Assembly (NCBI GenBank): GCA_003868215.1
Contig: QWDQ01000033.1
Location: 124,001 to 188,000, forward strand
DNA length: 64,000 nucleotides
Reading direction: 5' to 3'
Origin: Pseudophaeomoniella oleicola
Taxonomy: Eukaryota; Ascomycota; Eurotiomycetes; Phaeomoniellales; Phaeomoniellaceae
Numbering within the stretch: the first letter of the stretch is position 1; every line of letters begins with the position of its first letter. Position numbers and translations under genes: made by a program. This document shows, piece after piece, positions 59,511 to 64,000 of the stretch. Below the pieces are notes generated by a model. It searched no databases and was not told where the DNA came from. It was given only the letters and a program-made list of their open reading frames with translations.

Positions 59511-60671
59511 ATGGCACATCAACGCTCTCCTGAGCAAGAGCTCGAGCAGCGCAATCGTCTCCCAACTTTGCTCGAAGTCCTATCTCGACGGACTCTTGCA
59601 CCTGTTGACTTGTTTTCTTTCTACATTTACATGCGCGATCAACAACGATCTGTGGATTACCTTGATTTCTGGCTCGATGTATCTCAACATATGTCGCTCT
59701 GTCGGCATTACGTCCGGGAACTTCGCCGTTCCATGCTTATTGAAACACCAGAGCTTGAGAAATCCGGCAGCAAACGCTCCTCCCAGATCCTCGATAATTA
59801 TGATCTTGGAGGTGAAAGCCCAGAACGCGGTGAGAAATCGTTGAAGGAATCCAGTGTCAGTGCTTTCATGCGAATGGAGGGACGGGACGGGCACTCTCCT
59901 CAGAGTAGTCTGGGTTCCCAACAAGCCGCAGCTGGCGCGAGAGGATCACCCCCCGAACGACCACCTCGCCCTTCCTTCATGACGAATTCGGATCCTCGAA
60001 CTGACTCAAATTCACCTGGCCATACGGTCGCGCGAGACGACATTCGTGCTTCTGCTGAAAAGATCCTCTATACATATCTACTTCCCGGAGCCGAACGAGA
60101 AATTGTTCTCCCTCACCATATGCTCGAAGCAATACGGTACCACATCGAAGAGGAGGGACGTGATGATCCTGAAGTGTTTGACAATGCAAAAGAATACGTT
60201 TTCCAAGCCATGGAACGTGACGCCTTCCCGGGCTTTCTGCAGGCCAAAGCCCTTGGCAATCTCGTTCCACTGAGTGTACTTCTGCGACTTGTTCTCGGAC
60301 TTGCAAGCATGATGGGTGGTTTCTGGGGAGCATTCTACATGATTCTCACTGACACACCTCGTCACATACGCTGTTGGGTATGTTGAAAAATTCTGCAAAT
60401 TTCCCCTCCTTCCCTACTAACTCTGAAACTACAGGATATCCTTCCATTCACCCTTGGATCCTACCTTTTGATGACCTACCAATACAAGATCGACCCCATC
60501 ATGGCATTCATCGGATTCAGCGAATACACATTCATGAACTGGAGCAGAATCCGAGAACCATACGTCGAATCCCTTCTCCGGAAGCGTGCTGTCATGACCT
60601 TGGTCATGGCATTGTTAATTGCCGCCGGTTTGAGCATTCTATTCATCCTCGTACCAGGAACGCACTTCTAG
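59511..60671 (+). CDS. RAX1: RGS-domain membrane protein Rax1-like
   Basis: Two exons, 59511-60377 and 60435-60671, give 367 residues. The first half is a divergent RGS domain: LPTLLEVLSRRTLAPVDLFS, VDYLDFWLDVSQHMSLCRHY, a disordered Ser/Pro insertion (about 80-185), then ASAEKILYTYLLPGAEREIV and VFDNAKEYVFQAMERDAFPG. About three to four membrane helices follow (LVLGLASMMGGFWGAFYMIL; PFTLGSYLLMTYQY; a C-terminal MTLVMALLIAAGLSILFILV). Yeast Rax1 is a bud-site landmark protein with this layout; fungal relatives affect growth, conidiation and stress responses. Classical GAP activity is uncertain because the RGS fold is split. Confidence 0.88.
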
Positions 60672-62148
60672 TTAGCAACATGAATAATCGAAAACCAAAA
60701 TATTATTCATGCATTGCTTCTTGTTCTTGTTTCTTCATTTTTCGAGATGCTATCTTTCGGGTACGCCAAATGTCGAAAACACGGGGAATCCATCAATTAT
60801 CGTCGTCATCATCATCATCGTTGTTGTTGTTGTTGCTGTCCACTTCAAGAAGTATGGAACCTGGTTCCGTGTATTCTGAGTGTCGAGTGACGAGAACGAC
60901 CAGCGACCTGTTGGGGATTTTGCAAGTTCAGGGTGGGATTCAAAGCGAGCGATGGTGTTTATTTAGGCAAAGGAGTTCTCTTCCCCCACAGTATATTTTA
61001 TGTATGCGTTTACGTATGGCTGGGACCGCGTCCTTGACAACAAGGAAAGGGAGAGGGAATCCTATAATGACGATAACAATCAGTAATTATGATGATGGGT
61101 TTTCGGCTTTTTACCTTATTCCAAAGAAAAAAAAATAAAAATAAAAAAATCATTAACCATATAAAGGAAGTATTGGATGCTTACGAGATTTCTCTGTTTG
61201 TGATGTGATATATATATATACTGGGGATAGATGTATGTGCGTGCAGTCATCAATCAATCAATCCCAAAACTTTCGTCACCACCACCATCATCATCTTTCT
61301 TGGTCCTTTTTTGAAGGGGTTTGTTTGGTTCCTTATCTACATTTGGATTGGAAACCCCTTCCATCCATATGTTCATGACTTCAAGAAGAGGAATCTGCGG
61401 TTTCAACTCTTTGGGCTTCTTTCTCTGGTCTGGTTCGATTCTCTCTCCTCTCCCCTCCCTCTTACCCCTGACACGCACATCCCACACCGTCTGTTCGAGC
61501 TCTGGATGTAGAGGAACGGATAAGGAGGGGCGTCACTCTTCGAACTGATACAGAGACTGCAATGTGGATGTTGGTAGAACATCCCAATGGATGTGCATCA
61601 AGAATTGTTCATGTGGTGAAAAAGTGAGGAGTATCCTGGTCCGTCCTTTTCTGCTTTGACGAAGGAGAGAAAGCCTACATGTCCGCACATGTGTCTGTCT
61701 GCTTTTGTGGCCTTTCAGATGACCATGGAGTGGGGGAGGGAGCCAGTGCATGAGTAACCTAATAAGCTACCCAGCTCGTGTATTTCGCTCGAGATGTTGT
61801 CAGCGCTGTGACCATGCTTGTTCCAATCTCTACAAGACATGGGAGTTACTCAGTCCCGTGAGCGAAGTTGGCTACGTCAATGTGCCCCTTCCGCTCTGGT
61901 TGTACCTGACCTGAAATGCACCGAGACTGGGCGTCAATCGGAAGCCTGATAACAATCGGCGGAAGCGAGCCATTAAAAGGGAGCATATACTGAAGGGGTC
62001 TGTTTCGCGATTTGACTCAAGCACGTAGTTCGATGTGAGGTGCTTGACGTTGGAGTTGTGCCCATGTCCTGTCTTTGACCGGGCATCTGACAGCGACAGG
62101 CTACTACAGCTCGTTTCGTTTTCGATGGTGTCGTTGATGTCTATTCGG
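60672..62148. other. Convergent spacer, no supported gene
   Basis: Between Rax1 (+) and GCN5 (-). CAT and TTG microsatellites lie at 60804-60836 and an AT run at 61209-61220. On the minus strand 61254-61751 is open except for one stop and includes stretches such as RTRILLTFSPHEQFLMHIHW; I could not form a gene model or assign a family. The remainder is AT-rich 3' sequence. Confidence 0.4.
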
Positions 62149-63555
62149 CTAGGTGCTAAATAGCTGGTCAGTCCAACGATACACTCGCAGGAAGCAGACC
62201 GAAATGGGATGGGCAAACTTACCGACCACTCTGGGATGGTCTTGATTTGCTGCCACATGAATTTCTCCAGTTTGTTCGCTGACTTCGCATATGGAGTTGA
62301 CTCGTTATTATATTTCCGGCAATTATCAAACATCAGCTTGGCATCTCGAATGAACTCCTGGGGTGTTGAGTAGAGGTCTTTAGACAGACGTTCTTCCATG
62401 GTAGATAAATCCATAGGCTCTTTGATGACGTCGTAATAGTCCGTTACTTCATCAAGATTGACTGGTTGAGCAAAAGGCCAAGCTGATGAATGATTTTGCA
62501 TGTCATTAAGAAGGTGGAGTAGTTGATTGTAGTTAGGTCCATGCCGGGGTTGACGGGAGAGCTCGTCCATGTCTGGACTCCAACCAGATGCTTTTATGGC
62601 GGGTATAGAGAGTGGGTCAATTGATACCACGCCGTTTTTCCATGCAGCCGGAGGAGCATGCGTGATATGGGACCTGGACACTGCGCGTATCTTCGCCTGT
62701 ACGCACTCCTTCTGCTTTTGCAGCATCCGACTCGATTCGAGATAGCGTATCTTGGGGAGCATGCTACATTGCATGATTGTACCGCCCTCGTAGTCCTTGA
62801 TATAACCCATCCAGATAGCTTTGTCAAGAGTGATTTCCTTCGTGAAACCCTGCTTCTTGAAGTATCCAATAGCATAATTGTCGGCATAAGTCAGGAAGTG
62901 CATAACATCTGAGGTCGCTTTGACGTAGTCTTTCAGGTGAGCCATGAGATGTGCACCGTAACCTTTTACTTGCTGATCTGACGAAATTGCACAGAAGACA
63001 ATCTCTGCAAATCTCCGACCAGGAAACGGCCGATAAGTAATGCCTCCGACAACCTCCAGGGGATGTTTAATTATAGCGATGGACAGATGTGTTTTGTCGT
63101 AAACTAATCGAGCAATGTAGTCTTTTGGCATCTTTGGAAGTTGTTTCTGGAAAATGCATTTGAGGCCTGTAAGGATGATGTTGTGGTCTCTTGAGTTATC
63201 ATTGTTGACGACTCTGAACTCGATGATCCCGTTCTTTTCCTCAATTACTGCTGGCTTCTCAGGAAACTCGATGACTTTGGATGCGAGAGGCGCCCTGCCT
63301 TTCGTGACCTCCTACATCGCGGTTAGTATCTTCCGAGACCTATCAAGCAAGATAGTATACTTCTCCATCTTCACTCTGGCTTGTGTAGCCATCCTTCTCA
63401 GGTGACTCCGTGCGTGCTTTCTTTGTGCGCGAAGAAGCTGACGGGGAGGTAGCTTCTTCTGATGCCTTGCGCTTATCTTCAAAAGACGTGTTAGCAGTCT
63501 TTGCGCAGATTGAAATGTGTAGAACAGACTTACTCTCTAAGGTTATTGGAGCCAT
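62149..63555 (-). CDS. GCN5: Histone acetyltransferase Gcn5 (SAGA)
   Basis: Four exons, 63555-63534, 63476-63361, 63311-62223 and 62163-62149, give about 413 residues. The N-terminus is Lys/Ser-rich ([20 protein letters not shown]). The GNAT domain (about 75-240) holds the catalytic Glu in FAEIVFCAI (about 149), the acetyl-CoA loop [16 protein letters not shown] (about 160) and [20 protein letters not shown]. The bromodomain (about 305-410) shows [32 protein letters not shown] and [10 protein letters not shown] with the acetyl-lysine-binding Asn. Gcn5 acetylates H3 in SAGA. The last exon is only five codons, so the exact C-terminus (EWSLFST) is tentative; reading on through the intron would add an unrelated tail. 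Confidence 0.94.
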
Positions 63556-63864
63556 GGCCGATACGTGCCAGAGGACGAAGACCGTGTATGAAGATCACTC
63601 CAGGCGCAATGGTTGTTCACATGAATGTCTGAGTCTTGTTATCCCGATGAAGTCGCCAATCGCCGCTCGCGATAGGACTAAATGGGTTTAGCCTCGGAGT
63701 TTATCAATTGCCGATGGGACGCGTTCTCCATTTAGAGACGTGGCAGCTTTCTGACTTGCATTTATTGTCTAGATTCAAACGCCTTGTCATATATCACAAA
63801 GAGATCAGTCAACTCTCACTACATTGTTGGCATATTCTAGCTCAAATCTAAATCTATCGGACAA
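63556..63864. promoter_or_regulatory. Divergent promoter, GCN5 / membrane protein gene
   Basis: About 310 bases between the start codons of GCN5 (-) and the partial gene (+). It must hold both promoters. No clear TATA box. Confidence 0.55.
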
Positions 63865-64000
63865 ATGTCTCTGCACGACGTCTGGGAATCAGCCTCAGGG
63901 AGTCCATTCTACCCTGCGGTCTCCAAAGATTCCCAATTCACTGTCGGATTTGCACTTTTGCTTCTTGGCCTTATTTTGACCGGCCTGTTTGGCTTGAGTA
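63865..64000 (+). CDS. Small membrane protein, N-terminal part only
   Basis: The ATG at 63865 (ACAAATGTC) opens 45 codons that run to the window end. The sequence begins MSLHDVWESASGSPFYPAV, then has a hydrophobic helix FALLLLGLILTGLFGL. This looks like the start of a conserved fungal membrane protein with a first transmembrane helix at about 27-43. The sequence is cut off at the edge and I do not recognise the family. Confidence 0.6.
   Translation, partial: MSLHDVWESASGSPFYPAVSKDSQFTVGFALLLLGLILTGLFGLS

Noticed and set aside
61254-61751. Two adjacent minus-strand open stretches between Rax1 and GCN5
   Set aside because: They share a frame but are separated by a stop, and no intron with matching phase removes it; part of the composition comes from CAT repeats. 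Noted in the spacer entry only.

Overview
The window reads as nuclear DNA of a filamentous ascomycete (Pezizomycotina). Most genes carry short GT-AG introns (about 45-170 bases), some with CTRAC/CTAAT-like branch sites. Proteins end in eukaryotic signals (a PTS1 AKL, a CC prenyl motif), and one nuclear tRNA with internal A and B boxes is present. The gene set (HET-C, an EXG-type glucanase, Dur3, a fungal RhoGEF, Rax1, Rmd1) is fungal. The exact class cannot be fixed from reading alone. I see no operon, phage, CRISPR array, recognisable transposon, retroelement or virus-like element.

Layout. 1-5.6 kb: a peroxisomal ABC half-transporter (+) facing an RTC3/SBDS-N small protein (-). 6.5-9.8 kb: a RhoGEF (-). 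11.3-13.8 kb: the proteasome chaperone Nas2/PSMD9 (+) and Ran GTPase (+). 14.4-16.2 kb: an F-box protein (-). 18.2-24.7 kb: a Uls1-like SNF2/RING ATPase (+), a peroxisomal SCP2 protein (+) and a small zinc-ribbon protein (+). 26.6-33.2 kb: a Dur3-type urea symporter (+) behind a GATA-rich promoter, then a secreted GH5 exo-beta-1,3-glucanase (+). 34.2-39.0 kb: HET-C (-) and a Rab4-like GTPase (-). 40.3 kb: tRNA-Ile(AAU) (-). 41.0-46.3 kb: D-lactate dehydrogenase (+), a coding-like two-exon fragment of unknown type (-) and a CNT nucleoside transporter (+). 47.1-50.4 kb: a copper P-type ATPase (-). 53.2-60.7 kb: four + strand genes (Rmd1/DUF155, a single-pass membrane protein, COP9 subunit 7, Rax1). 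62.1-63.6 kb: the histone acetyltransferase Gcn5 (-), divergent from a gene cut off by the window end.

The genes do not form one pathway. They are mostly conserved housekeeping and cell-biology genes: GTPase signalling (RhoGEF, Ran, Rab, RGS/Rax1), protein turnover (Nas2, CSN7, F-box, RING/SNF2), chromatin (Gcn5, Uls1), peroxisome (ABC transporter, SCP2), transport (Dur3, CNT, Cu-ATPase) and cell wall or incompatibility (GH5, HET-C). I did not find a convincing new multi-gene system. The most interesting unexplained signals are a dispersed TACTACGTAGTA palindrome family confined to spacers, an F-box stop codon made of five tandem TAGs that begin a TAG/TAC hairpin, a cluster of GATA sites before the urea transporter, a copper ATPase with a third metal-binding fold lacking its cysteines, and an unidentified coding-like fragment at 43.4-44.0 kb.

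Splice junctions were read by eye and checked for phase. Coordinates of multi-exon genes span first codon to stop; exon limits are given in the evidence.
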